Assembly (NCBI GenBank): GCA_964023275.1
Contig: OZ029915.1
Coordinates: forward strand, 36,149,073 to 36,213,072
From: Norana najaformis
Lineage: Eukaryota > Annelida > Clitellata > Crassiclitellata > Hormogastridae
Length of the DNA stretch: 64,000 bases
Direction: 5' to 3'
Shown here: piece by piece, positions 36,379 to 47,800 of the stretch
Layout of the letters: every line of letters begins with the position of its first letter
How positions within the stretch are numbered: position 1 is the first letter of the stretch
The notes under the pieces: generated by a model
Database searches by the model: none
Seen by the model: the letters and a program-made list of their open reading frames with translations, nothing else
Told to the model about the DNA's origin: nothing
Made by a program: the position numbers and the translations under genes

Positions 36379-37547
36379 TTGGATCTTGACCTGGAACCGA
36401 ACCCTTCTTGCCTATCGATGTTGTCTTGACTGAGCGCCTGTGAATGAGCTGGTTCCCGCGTCTTAGCTTTCATTGGACTGTGTAGGAACTCGAGTTTACG
36501 ATTACGATTATTATCGTTTATGCATTCTTCTGCAAAGGTGAAATATAAGGACTGGCGTTGGCATACGTTTTAAGGCACATGGTTCATACGAAAACCTAGA
36601 GAATAGAACTTTCCTAAGACTTCAAGAAAAAAAGGCTGATGATATTCGTCCTAGATTCTGTGAATGATACACGGAGAAAAACAAATTCATCAATTGGTTT
36701 ACTGGCAATTCGTAAGTCCTATAGGCGTATGCCGCTATTGTTACATTGATTCACAGTTGAATGTACTAATAGTTCACATCATAATATGTTTTCTATTTTA
36801 GGTTTAATAAACTTGCCTAAACTTTTAAAGTATTTTGAAACTATGCGATATCGACGCATGTCAGCCTACGGTTTGGACAAACATAAAGGGCTGACACTTT
36901 TCGTACTTCAATCCCGCACAGAAATTTCAATGGAACTCTATAAAACAGCCAGAATAATGGCCAAGCTAAAGAAAATCAACGAAATATCACATATAGGAAA
37001 TTCATCTATATCATATCGCTCTGTTCTGATTAATGAAACTTCTGGAGTAGTGTTGGCAACTCAGATTAGAGAATGCGTTCATGTAAATTCTGTTACAAGA
37101 AAATCAGAACCATTTTCTCCATCCTTCAAGCAAGAGGTGAGAAATATTTTGTCCGGATCTCACAATCAGTCGCCTTCAAGGCTGGTGCTGCCTTTGGTGG
37201 ATATACAAAAATGCTACTGTTGCAAAATCGTTGTCAAGAACCTCGATATGGACATAAATGATCATACAACTCAATGCAAGTACGTTGATTACGCTCTGGA
37301 GTGTGCTGCCCAAGCTGCTGCTTCTGAATACTACGAGAGACTAAAGGGAGACATCTTTGGCTACTGTGTGAAGAATGTACGTTCTCTGCATATTGGCGAA
37401 TCCCGTGCTGGTGATGAGTTGTTGGTTGTGACCTGGGAAGATCAGTGGAATCCACTGTTGATTTACTTTGTGATTAGGAAAGACAGGGAAGATATTTGTC
37501 AAGCACAGATGGAATTCTATGATCCATATGTTCACAGCAATTTGTAA
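33116..37547 (+). CDS. Double-hotdog acyl-CoA thioesterase-like protein, gene A
   Basis: 297-residue protein from three exons: 33116-33168, 35654-35748, 36802-37547 (53, 95, 746 nt; phases 2 and 1 agree). Two hotdog (4HBT-type) modules are inferred. Module 1 (about residues 40-150) holds GDFSRTGLINLPKLLKYFET, in the position of the Asp-containing active-site helix of 4HBT enzymes, and ETSGVVLATQIRE, a typical hotdog strand with a substrate-loop turn. Module 2 (about 175-290) has DMDINDHTTQCKYVDYALE, like the D-x-N-x-H-x-N-x-x-Y signature, then GDELLVVTWEDQ. Likely role: hydrolysis of an acyl-CoA-like thioester, substrate unknown. No targeting peptide is seen. The ATG at 36786 lies in the intron before the acceptor TTTTAG and is not the start. 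It is the close paralogue of gene B. An AATAAA signal is at 38041. Confidence 0.8.
33395..33420. repeat. Poly-C run
   Basis: About 14 consecutive C within gene A intron 1. Confidence 0.95.
33590..33785 (+). mobile_element. CR1-like LINE 3'-tail copy
   Basis: Complete tail to the GATTATGATTAC end. In gene A intron 1. Confidence 0.8.
33873..34097. mobile_element. hAT-like MITE, family C, interrupted by a LINE tail
   Basis: Starts CCAGAGGCGTAGCAA and ends with a degenerate reverse complement (GCTACCCCACTGCTGG). The interior shares GGCCGCCTGGG...AAGGGGCCAAG with 61405-61635. A truncated LINE tail (reverse, about 34018-34066) interrupts it. Confidence 0.6.
34186..34650 (+). mobile_element. CR1-like LINE 3' end with ORF2 terminus
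   Basis: Contains LPPELRQLSDTSYKLT-type coding, SALAYQSKLKIFL-type coding, then the 3' tail to TTACGATAGTTACG. Confidence 0.8.
35388..35545 (-). mobile_element. CR1-like LINE 3'-tail copy
   Basis: Reverse tail with the variant GCGCCTACGTCAGGGGGACC. The same variant is seen in the fragment at 34018-34066, so the two belong to one subfamily. Confidence 0.8.
35654..35748 (+). CDS. Gene A exon 2
   Basis: Acceptor TTTGTAG, donor CAG/GTGACC. Reads SESGNGFSFSFPGFKYGDFS; gene B exon 2 has NESGNDFAHLLHGFRYDDFN in the same place and is also 95 nt. Confidence 0.8.
36020..36515 (+). mobile_element. CR1-like LINE 3' end with expanded (TGCC)n
   Basis: ORF2 terminus (LPPELRQLSDPSHKLT-type) followed by the tail. 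The TGCC pair found in other copies is expanded to about 15 units at 36316-36376. In gene A intron 2. Confidence 0.85.
36802..37547 (+). CDS. Gene A exon 3: both hotdog modules
   Basis: Acceptor TTTTAG, phase 1, 248 codons including TAA. Holds nearly all of the fold. Ends YDPYVHSNL, as gene B ends HDPYIHSNL. Confidence 0.9.
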
Positions 37548-38046
37548 AAGTTGGGAACCGGCAGTTGGGAATTGTCTTTCTAGGTAGCATAGGTGACAAA
37601 CTTTGAAGTTAACGTGACAAGTATGGCGCTGAAAGCAGTAAACTGTGAATAGCGCTTGCAATATTTCGTTTGCTACTGACATGTCTGACATCGGCCCACC
37701 CATTCCGTTCATGAAACCACCTCGCTATCCATGGGTTTCTGCCACTTCTTCAAAACCTTATATTTTTCCGTAGTTTAACCTTATCTGCAATTCTGTACAA
37801 TTGTTTGCACAGGAAGGTGTCCTACTCACGTGTTAACGTTGTTCAAACTACAAAAAGGCTGTACGAATTATAATTCAAGTTAATTATTGAAATTTATCTT
37901 ATTCAACACCTCACTTTAAGAATTATTTCCTATTAAAGCCGAGGATATCTACAGAATACAAATTTCAGTATTTCTGTAGGCTACCGATTCCACATAACTG
38001 CTCCACCTGTATTTGATCATTTCTGCTGGCAAAATTTTCAAATAAA
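37548..38046 (+). other. Gene A 3' UTR, candidate poly(A) signal at its end
   Basis: AATAAA at 38041-38046; a second one at 38305. No other feature. Confidence 0.5.
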
Positions 38047-38334
38047 ATTAGCTTAAAGCAGTATTTGCTATGCCTCTACGAATGATCTGTTTATCAAGAC
38101 ATCTATAAACTTAGTAGGCCTACATGGCATTTGAATGTATTTGTTATTTTTGTTTTTATTCATTTCACTCATGGTGATCAAGTAATTTATCTGGGTGTCA
38201 CGAACCTGGCGAGGATGACTAGATTAGCTAGAACAACATCTATTTGTCGGAGCAATATTTACGGTTTCAACTTCATGTACAGTAATTTACTGTAATAATG
38301 TTTCAATAAAAGACTTGAGTTGATTTGATTAGGT

Positions 38335-38690
38335 ATCGGAGTCATGTTTGGAAAGGATGCGATTTATAGAGAGCAACTGAGTGTCTGATTCTTCCTGTAG
38401 TAAATTTTAAATTGTTAAGGAATCGTCTATGATAAGTCATGGCTCTGGTGGTCATGACTAAGGTAACCCAATATGTTGCAGTAATTACAATGAACAGCCT
38501 TATAAATTAAATGATTAAGTCGCCCACTATATATATACTACATATACTAATCGCGCATATATATGCCTATCTCGATATGCGCGAGTAGGGGCATTTTATA
38601 ACTGACCCATAAGACTTGCGAGTACTTGAGTACTCGAAAAGTACTCAACAGAGTACTCAATTCCAAAAATACTAGATAGCGGCGGCCCTA
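38335..38690 (+). repeat. Second copy of the gene A promoter region, no gene attached
   Basis: Aligns with 32735-33060 throughout, including the ACTCGAGTACTCG cluster, but stops at GCGGCGGCCC where the gene A 5' UTR would begin. It lies downstream of gene A just as 32735 lies downstream of the dead copy. Confidence 0.8.
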
Positions 38691-38717
38691 TAATTAGCCT
38701 AATTATGACCTTTGTAC

Positions 38718-38795
38718 AATGACCCTTCCTGCCTGTCTGTCGACTGTGTTTCGACTAAGCGCCTTAGAAAAAGCTGGCTCCTGCAACATAGGTGT
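38718..38795 (+). mobile_element. Degenerate CR1-like LINE tail
   Basis: TGACCCTTCCTGCCTG ... AAGCGCCTTAGAAAAAGCTGG; about 70 bp, diverged. Confidence 0.6.
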
Positions 38796-38984
38796 TAAGC
38801 AAGTGAGTGAGAAGCGCCTTCTAATGCTCTTAAAGCCTCTACATCAAAGCCCAAGTCTTAATAGCTGGTGACAGTCTGTCTTCAGTGGTCTTGAAATCCT
38901 GTGGTTTCTGTGAACGGTGGTAACGTTTGTGGGTTTATATTATCACCCCAAAACAGTTCATATGAGGAAAATAAGTTCCCTCTG

Positions 38985-39130
38985 GGTAAACGCAAACGTG
39001 CACGTTTTTCTATAGCGACCGTATAGCCTCGACCGTGCTCATTTTTCAATGAATTAATCGGGTGAGATCCTTCGTCACAGCTGCCCGTTTGAATGGGCGC
39101 CACGCCATTTAAGGTAACCGCACACATTTC
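38985..39130 (+). mobile_element. Short interspersed repeat, family B
   Basis: Best-preserved copy: CACGTTTTTCTATAGCGACC ... GGGCGCCACGCCATTTAAGG. Ends are inferred from comparison with 4395-4560. Confidence 0.65.
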
Positions 39131-39477
39131 AATCATACTGGAAATGTTTAATTCTGAATACCATTACCATTATTTTGTGATTGTGTCCAAGTTCAGATAC
39201 CAATTCATACTTTTTGTCTCAAACCTCATTTTAACTCTAGGGCTTTTAATGGCAACAGTTGGTTTCCGATTCTGTAGTAGTAGTTGTTGTTGTTGTACGT
39301 GGTTTGCGGTGTATCTGGTTGTATTAGCTTCCGCTTTATAAATCTTCTTGTTCTTGTTCTTGTTCTTCTCCTTCTTCGCATTCCTCGCATTCTTCGCAGT
39401 CTTCTTCGCATTCTTAATCTCCTCCTCCCTCCTCTTCGTCGCCGTCTCCTTTGACGGCTTTTGCCGTCATAATAACA

Positions 39478-39510
39478 ATATTATTATTATTATTATTATT
39501 AACATAATAA

Positions 39511-39602
<92 letters not shown>
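39478..39602. repeat. (ATT)n microsatellite
   Basis: About 40 ATT units with one short break near 39500. Confidence 0.98.
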
Positions 39603-39603
<1 letters not shown>

Positions 39604-39624
39604 GTTGGAAATGGAGTTAATCTT

Positions 39625-40002
39625 GTAAGTCCCACCCCTCTGGAATAAACTCTCGCCAGAATTACGACAATTATCTGGTCAATCATACGAACTCACCAAC
39701 ACTTCACCTCTTTTAGTTTCTGCGCTCGTCTTTCGCTCAAGACTGAAAACATTTCTTTTCCAAAAATCTTATCCTGACTCTTCTTCTTCCCCTAATCTCT
39801 CTTCTTGCTTCAATTTCAAACACCATCCACCGTAGCCGTCCGACTGTCTGACTGCCTGACTCCCGGATCTTGACCTGGAACCGAACCCTTTTGCCTAGCG
39901 ATTCTGTTTTGACTGAACGCCTGTGGATAAGCTGGTTCCCGCGACTTAGCTTTCGTTGGGCGAGCGGCTGTAGAAATCTCGAGATTACGATTACGATTAC
40001 GA
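39625..40002 (+). mobile_element. CR1-like LINE 3' end
   Basis: ORF2 terminus (LPPELRQLSGQSYELT-type, SALVFRSRLKTFLFQKSYPD-type) and full tail ending in four ATTACG-type units. Confidence 0.85.
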
Positions 40003-40165
40003 TGCCTGCCTGACTCTTGATTTTTGACCTGGAACCGAACTTTTCCTACCTACCGATTTTGTTTTGACTGAGCGCCTGTGAATAAGTTGGTTTCCGCAAC
40101 TTAGCTTTTGTTGGGAACTTGGGCGCTGTAGAACTTACGATTACATTACATTACATTAACATAGC
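40003..40165 (+). mobile_element. Second LINE 3' tail joined directly to the first
   Basis: Starts GCCTGCCTGACTCTTG immediately after the TTACGA tail of the previous copy, same orientation. Ends with TTACATTACATTACATTAAC. Confidence 0.85.
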
Positions 40166-40348
40166 ATTCTGGTCCCAGCGCAAAACCCCGAATTAGCAGC
40201 AATATGGCGTCCACTGATTCACATGACCACGTGATCAACCAACTTTTGTTCAAAATTTAATCGTGGGTGTGTTGCCGCCGTTGGAAGTATTTGTTTTATG
40301 CATCCTTTCCATTTAAATCGATAGCTGTTGGTGTTCCTTGCATACAGT
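40166..40348 (+). promoter_or_regulatory. Candidate promoter and non-coding first exon of APN1
   Basis: Repeat-free segment with an E-box-like CACGTG (about 40229) and a good donor TTG/GTAAGA at 40348. An acceptor TTTTGACAG ends at 40938, 35 bases before the APN1 ATG. Inference from position only. Confidence 0.3.
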
Positions 40349-40973
40349 TGGTAAGAACATGTTCACTTCTCTTTTACGCTTCAGTTATGCCAAGTTTTTC
40401 TTCATGTTTGTATTGATTCGCTTCTGTGTAACTGGCGTGTCTTCAGTTGCATGCAATCGTGAAAGCCCCATTCTAACCTGCGGGTTGCTTGGCTCGAAAA
40501 TCCAATCCAAATATACAACTTTAATTATTAATTTATAGTATCTTGGGGCTACCACTTAAACTTGTAGCGCTTTGAGCAACTGTCTTTTATGAAAATAGAT
40601 AGGTCAGCCATAAATATATTATTGGGGAATAGTTATAACTTACAGGTCCTGTAGTGTGTGAAAATCCTTTTGATAGTGTTTTAGACATCAGTTAAACTGT
40701 GGAGTTATATAGATTAAGTTATTTGGATATTAAAGCTACATGATAAACCTATATTGAACAAAACGGATGACTATTGTTTGTTCACTATGAGTGTATCATT
40801 AGTCATTTACCAAACTGTTGTCATAATTTCATTATATTATTTTATGCAGATCATTAGGCCATGAATTCTTTTCTTACTTTGTCAGTTGTAGTGCATGAAG
40901 CCTTTTAAATTATTGAAGTTGTTAATGTGTTTTGACAGGTACATATAATTACTAAAATATTTTGAAATCTGAA

Positions 40974-41856
40974 ATGCCAAGAAGAAAAACAAAGGTTGCT
41001 AAGAAGGCAGTATTTGAAAAAGTGCAGGTGACTGAGGAGCTTCAAAATGATGCAAACACACAGACCTTATCAAAGAGCAGAGGCAGAAAAACAACAAAAG
41101 TGGTTGATCTAGAACATGGGTCTGTGGACAAAAGTAACAAATGCAAAACTGATCAACATTCTATCCTAAAGCAACAAGATACTGAAGATATGCCAAAAGC
41201 AATCAGCAGTGGATCTGGCAAGAGCAGAGGCAGAATTAAGACTAGAGGGCGTTGTCGACAAATTAGGTCAGAAAACAAAGTTCTGGCTGAGGAAATTGAC
41301 CAGGTGTTACACATCAAGCAAGAAGATGATGCTGAGGGAACGCCTAAAGCAGTAAGCAATGGGTCTGGTAACAAGAGAAGAAGCAGAAGAAGTACCATAA
41401 GTGCTGATGCACAACGTAGCTCAGAGCACAAAGGCTTGACAATGAAAGCTGACCAGAATTTGAATGTCAAGGTAGAAGAGACTGAAGAAAAGAATAAAAC
41501 TAAAGTTATTTATCCGCGTACTACAAGGCTTAGGAAGGCTGCAGCATTCAGTCAAGCAGGCATTGGGGAAAGCTCAGGAGCTCCGTGTGACACACTGCAA
41601 GATTCACCTCAAGGTGTCCAAAATCTACATCTAGATATGAGGCAACAGCATCAGACATTCCCAGAGGTGACAGGGAAATCGGTTAAAAGAAAACGAACAG
41701 ACATAACAGCAAAAAGTAGAAAGAAGATAAAAGAAGACACTAAGGTAGAAGGTGATGAAGGTCGAAAAGGAAAGGTTGTACATAAGCTCAGTGAAAAAGA
41801 TCAACAGTTGGGCTCTGCATGCAGAAAGTTTGTTGGTGCACATACGTCTATTGCAG
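40974..41856 (+). CDS. APN1: APN1 exon 1: N-terminal extension and first strand
   Basis: 294 codons plus one base, donor CAG/GTGAAC. Contains degenerate repeats of about 50 residues with [23 protein letters not shown] and [10 protein letters not shown]. The last two include psi-K-x-E motifs (IKQE 114-117, VKVE 165-168). Ends [10 protein letters not shown]. Confidence 0.95.
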
Positions 41857-44800
41857 GTGAACACATATTGTTTTATGTACATTGTTGTGTGCTAGTCTTA
41901 ACAAAATGCAATAAACTCGCTTGGGTAGAGATAAAAAGTATATTTACTCGTGCAAGAGGTTTTAGCACAACACAAAATCACAAAATACCTGACATCAGAC
42001 CGAACGTCGACGGCTGTTTAGAAGCTACAAGTCGAAGTCTTTACATCAGCGAACAACTCGAACACAAAACCTCGCAGGTTCCTCCTACAGACGGAGGACC
42101 TTTACATCAGCTCGGAAAACGGAGTCTTGGCGACTAACAGGAACACAGCCTCGAAGGACTCAGCCTATCTTAACTAGCCAAGCTCAGTCAACTAACATAA
42201 ACTTCCCCTTTTATAGGGATTTAGGGGTTACGCCCCCCAAAGAGACGGTCCATCCTTCAGTCACTCCTTGAAGAGACGGCCCATCCTTCCGTCACTCCTT
42301 GCCTCCAGGTCTTCCGTGTGGGCCGACTCCAACACACCCCCACACCACGAAGAGAGGAAATCCGTGGATTTCCGACCAAAGAAAATACACATTAAAACCC
42401 TAACAAAAACCAAAATGTAAGAGAAAACAATAATATACACGCAATAACTTAACTATACACAATGTAACTCGCAGAACAACAGAAAAATAAAACGACAATA
42501 TACAATAGTTCACTGCACAGTCACATGACCGAAGGCCGACTCAAAAGATCGGGCAACAGGTTACACCGTCCAGGTCGGTGGACAATGTTCAAGGAGTACT
42601 GTTGTAATTCCAGACTCCAGCGAAGTAACTTTTGGTTTGAATTGGCCATCGTATTGATAAACTGTAACGGACTTGTTTAATATACATATAGCACAATAAC
42701 AAACGACTGGTTTGTAATGGCTGAAGCCATTCAGTAAACAGTTTAGTGATCCTTATTCTTTGTGATGTACCCGCTTAGCTACAACTTTTGGCAGATTAAA
42801 AATGATGTAATAATAACAACCTGTTACTTAAGATGTTGTTCAAACTGGGTATTTTCTTTGATGTTTTAATTTGGTCATTTCCTAAATATGCATTTTTCAA
42901 CACCTTTTAGCATGGATTTCAACATTTGTTACTCCTTAAAGTCTGTTGATGCGGAACCTGTACCTTTTTGGATGCTATTGGCTCTCATAATTCCCTGTTC
43001 TTAAATCTGTGCACTGGCTTCCTGTTCAATAAAGGATTTGTTTTAAATTTGGGCTTATATAAAACATTGAACTCTAGCCAACGGCAATACCTAAAATCAG
43101 TCCTCACTCCCCAGACTTATATTTAGCCAAATTGTCTTATTATCTTTCTCTGGTTGTACCTAAAACTAGAAATGTGTTTGGTGAACGAGCTTTTTCAGTT
43201 GTTGGTCCTAAATTTTGAAACTTTCTCCTTATATATATGTTCATTCTGCTAAATCACATGTGTCGCTTCATTCTCAGCCTATGAGTTTTTCAAATTGCTT
43301 ACCTACCATAGGGTTCCTTGCTATCATAGTGGACTGTCCTTTTGGATATTAACCTGACTGCGGTTTTGTCTTTGGTTTGCGATTGATTGACGCTTTGTGC
43401 ATTAGACACTGGCACGATAGAAGTACAATCGCAATTCCATGCACATCAATAGTTCCTACAACGGTGCTTTTTGTGATGATAACTGTCTATTTCAATTCAT
43501 TTGACCAGTTTCTGGGCAGTTTTTGACTGTAGTGTTATGACATTTCTATGAAGCTTTTACATTTTCCCTTAGTCAACCCTTTGCATGTTGACAAAGCAGT
43601 TTGGGAACACATGGACCGTGTTGAACTGTTTAGACAGACAAAAGCTAAGTTTGTGGAAGGTTGTACTAGAGTCTGGAATGTAGCCATATGCAGGCTACAT
43701 ACATTTATAAGAAAAGTAAATTAAATGTATATATAATGTATATGTAGCAATAGGTACATTATCACTTTGTATTAAGTTTAAATATTTTCTGCTTGAAGGA
43801 GGTTTAACAAATGCAATCAAAGAGACTTTAGCAATGGGAGGAAAAGCATTTGGTTTATTTCTCAAGTCACAGAGAACATGGAATAGCAAACCACTTGAAG
43901 AAGCTGATGCTGATTTATTCAAAACTGCGCTTAAGGTTTGACATCTTGTCACTCTGTCTTTTAAGCCTCCTTTTCCTCTAACCTCTTGAAATGCACATAT
44001 AAGACCATGTTTAATTTTTGTCTTCATCTTCCTCACATTTAGGTTCATGGCCCATTTGAGAGACCTTTAAAATGCTCTGTATACTAGGTTTTCCAGACTA
44101 CAAGTCACGCCTTTCTTTAAGATTAAAAATTTGCAACTCTTGTTGCACATTGCCTTGTTTGATAGTTTGAACAGCACCATTAAAGTATTAGTATTAATCT
44201 CATACGATGGAACCAAATATACTAAATAGGTACTTTATATAATGCGGCAATTAAAACAAATTAGTAAATTAAAGTAGCGAAGGTTGTATGGGTTATTTTA
44301 AGAGGAGACATTAATGTTCCGAGAAACAGATTATCTGGTTTTAAATCACATTTTGACCCTTAACTACATTGCAATGTGGCCTTTCAAAAGTGATGGACAG
44401 TATCATCTAATAGCTGGATACAGTGCAAGTACTTTCACATTTTAGGTCTTTGAGCTTTCTAGCCACATAATGACTTTTATAAATCTTACACTACCTTTAG
44501 CGGCATTTAGAGTCTAATATTTAGTAAATTTGTTCATTCTCAGTGGGGATAATATGTTTTAGTATTTTTCTTTTTTGTCCATCTTCTTAGCACTGCAGAT
44601 TATAATATTTGCTGGGTTAGTACAAATTTTTTAAAAGTTCATATATAAGTTGCCCCTCAAACTGCACTCCAAGGAGTTCAGTAAAAAACCAGAGCTTACA
44701 GTCCAGAAAATTCAGTAAGCGTCTAACTGCATAATATTGCTCTACCAAGTGTTACCAGGTGCCAAGACTGAACGTATTTGTTGTGCAAATGCAGTATTTT

Positions 44801-47800
44801 CAAAGTTTTGAAAATAAGCCCATCTAACAAGGCTTAAAATTGCTAAACTGTTCAGTCCGTAACATAAATAGCAAGTGACAGTATTGAGATTTAAAGATGT
44901 CCTTGAAAGGCACTATGCTAAGTGTGTTTATACATATATACATACATACATCCATGAATGCACATACACATTACAGAAATACATGTGCACAAAGATGGAC
45001 ACATAATGTCTTGAAAATTACAGTTAATGACCTGAAAACTGGTACTTTTACTTGAACAGGAGTCGGGCATCCTTCCTGAAATGGTTGTTCCACATGGTTC
45101 CTATCTCCTCAATTGCGGTTCATCGGATGACACTGTTTTGCAGAAAAGTCGAAATGCACTTGTGGATGAGCTACAACGATGTGATAAGCTTGGTCTTCCA
45201 ATTTACAACTTTCATCCAGGTAAGCTGTTACTGATGCAAATTGTGCTGTATGTGCAAAATCAGACTGGTTTTATTAACCATTTGAAGTCAGACTGATTTC
45301 TGAATATGGGGACCATATTTTCTGAACTAGAATATTTAATGCATTTTTGCATGAATTTATACTGGCTAAACGTAAATGCCAGACAGTATCACATGACAGT
45401 AAGTGCCACTGAAAGATAGTTAAATAACTCTGTTTTCTTGCTGGATGCATTCATTATCAACATATTTTACAAAATTGTCACATAGTATTTCCAGGTGATT
45501 TGAGCTGATTACCAGCAATCATTCGTTACAGACCTGTTTCACTGTACAGTACTCTTGTCTTCAAAGGCATGGTCCTCTGCGTAAAGCTTTTGTGGCTGAA
45601 GCACAAAAGTACCAGAAGGATTTGAAAAATGGGACAAATTGTCAGTTTCACATAATGCACCAGTTTTCAATGACAAGGAGATTTGCAGGGTACCACCATA
45701 TCACCAAAAGAGACTTATTCCTGAACACACTGTGGAGAAGTTCAAATGTTGACTAGAGGTGTCAAAATTTTACTAATATGCAGTCCGAGTACCCATTTCC
45801 ATTGTGGCCGGGTACGCAGGTCCCTGGCTCTCCATAAATATTGTCGTCGTTCAACATACATATTTTGGGTTAGAACACTAATCAGTAATATGATTGCAAA
45901 GGCAAAATCGACTGTATAATTCTTAGATATATTCATATATTGTAAATTTAGGTTTAAATGAATAATGTTGCACTTTCTATAGATTTGCAACATTTGTTTT
46001 TTTTGGCTGTGTTTGATATTTTTGACAGTGTCATTATACTACAGTAATATTAATAATCTCATCAAGAGTTACTAAAGATACTAAATATAGAAAGATACTG
46101 TATGTCGCACCACAATTAAAAGAGGGAAATTACTAATGCTTTGTTTATAATTTATGGGTTTATTTTAATTGAAATAGAGTGTGTCACCCAAATAATTTGG
46201 CTCAGTAAAATCGGGTATTGGATTTGTAGCCCAGATACCCGTGTCTCCATGTGTCCATTGACAGGCCTGGTGTTGACTGTTCTGTCTTTGTTCAGATTCT
46301 TAGCATTTCTTAAGATGAATATCTGCAGTTCTAAAATGCGGGTTTCTGCAGGAGTGCTGTATGCAACATGAAATTTTTTAGGCTCTTCAAAAGGTGAAAT
46401 ATCAACTGAAGACTGTATTAAGAAGATATCTGAAACAATAAACTATGCACATTCTCAGACTTCTCATGTCATCACTGGTAATGGATTGCTTTATTGTCTT
46501 GCAAGATGAAAACAGTGCACAGTTTGCAACATTAAAGACACTAAATTAAGATCAGTTTCAAGCACGAATTTGCAGAAGACCAAAGTTTCATTGTTTACGG
46601 AACCATGCTTTTGTACCAAAATCAGTGAAAGAGCAGTTTTTGTGGTTAAAGGCCCATGAAAAGACCAAAACTGTGGAGAATGGAGTATATATTAGGAAGG
46701 TTTAGTGTACTATTGCTTATCATCTTATATAAGAACTGATAAGAAATGTGAATCACTCTAGTGTAAAATTGACATTATATGCTAATATTTTTAATTGAAA
46801 TCTGTGTTTATAACTGCTAACAAAGGCCAAGAATTGAACCTCATTTACCAGAATGTAAACATTTGTGGTAAATGTGAATACATTAATATAAACATTTGTT
46901 AGCAATAGTTTTTAAATACATAGTTCTTGGCTTGTTGCTTACTTTAGATATGGTCTGAACATTTGAATTTTGTGTGCTTTTTCAGAATTGAAATACATCA
47001 GTGTCTCTTTGTATTTGTGTTGGCTACTGTTTGATGGTTTCAGTTGTGGAAAATATGAGCTGCCAAGGTAATACCATTGGAGGAAAATTTTCTGAACTCC
47101 GACAGATAATAGATGGAGTCAAAGATAAGTCAAGAATAGGAGTCTGTCTTGATACATGTCATGCATTTGCAGCTGGTAAGTGGAGTTTTACTAAATTATT
47201 TTGCATTTGTCCAGATATATGATTTGCAGATAATAGCAATGGTTAGGGAGGTATGAGAATGTTGCTTGGTGATTTGTGAGTTTTACTTAATATGTTTTGA
47301 TGTTTGTGAAGCTTAAGTATTAGTAAATATGTCAATAAGTTTACCCTAAGGTGCACAGGCATCCCTTTTGCAAGTATCTGGTGTCATCTATTATCATATT
47401 TTCCGGACTATAAGTCACGTTTTTTTACATGAACTTCTAAGGGTGGGTCTTATTGAAAAGCATTGCTTATATTTGAACTTTTACAAAATTTTTGAATACT
47501 CCAGTGTATAATCTGCAGTGGTGAAATGATGAATAAAAAGGAAAGAAATTAAATGTGTCCTCCTTGCTGATAATGACTGCTTTGAGTATTGTCTGGTTAA
47601 ATATAACTCTGTTAGAATGCTGTTTAAAGTAGCGTAAGATTCATGTAGTCTTAGTGTGGGTAGAAAGCTCAAAGACTGATGTGAAAGCACTTGCATTGTA
47701 GCCTACTGCCAGACAATAGTATCAGATTCGTTTAAAAGGCCACTTTGTAATGCAGTTAAGAGCCAAACTGATTGTGACACCGTACAGTTTATGTTAATGG

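Noticed and set aside
36786..36801. ATG at 36786 (and its counterpart at 55577) as the start of the hotdog proteins
   Set aside because: Both lie upstream of strong TTTTAG acceptors inside introns. Homologous upstream exons of equal length and phase exist for both genes.
39348..39620. Poly-Leu/Phe frame resembling a membrane protein
   Set aside because: Translation of the ATT repeat and flanking CTT-rich DNA.
40962..40973. Start of APN1 at 40962
   Set aside because: The codon is TTG; the first in-frame ATG is at 40974.
45565..45755. 62-codon open stretch ([16 protein letters not shown]) in APN1 intron 3
   Set aside because: No start, no family match, and the APN1 domain is continuous without it. 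Possibly a repeat fragment.
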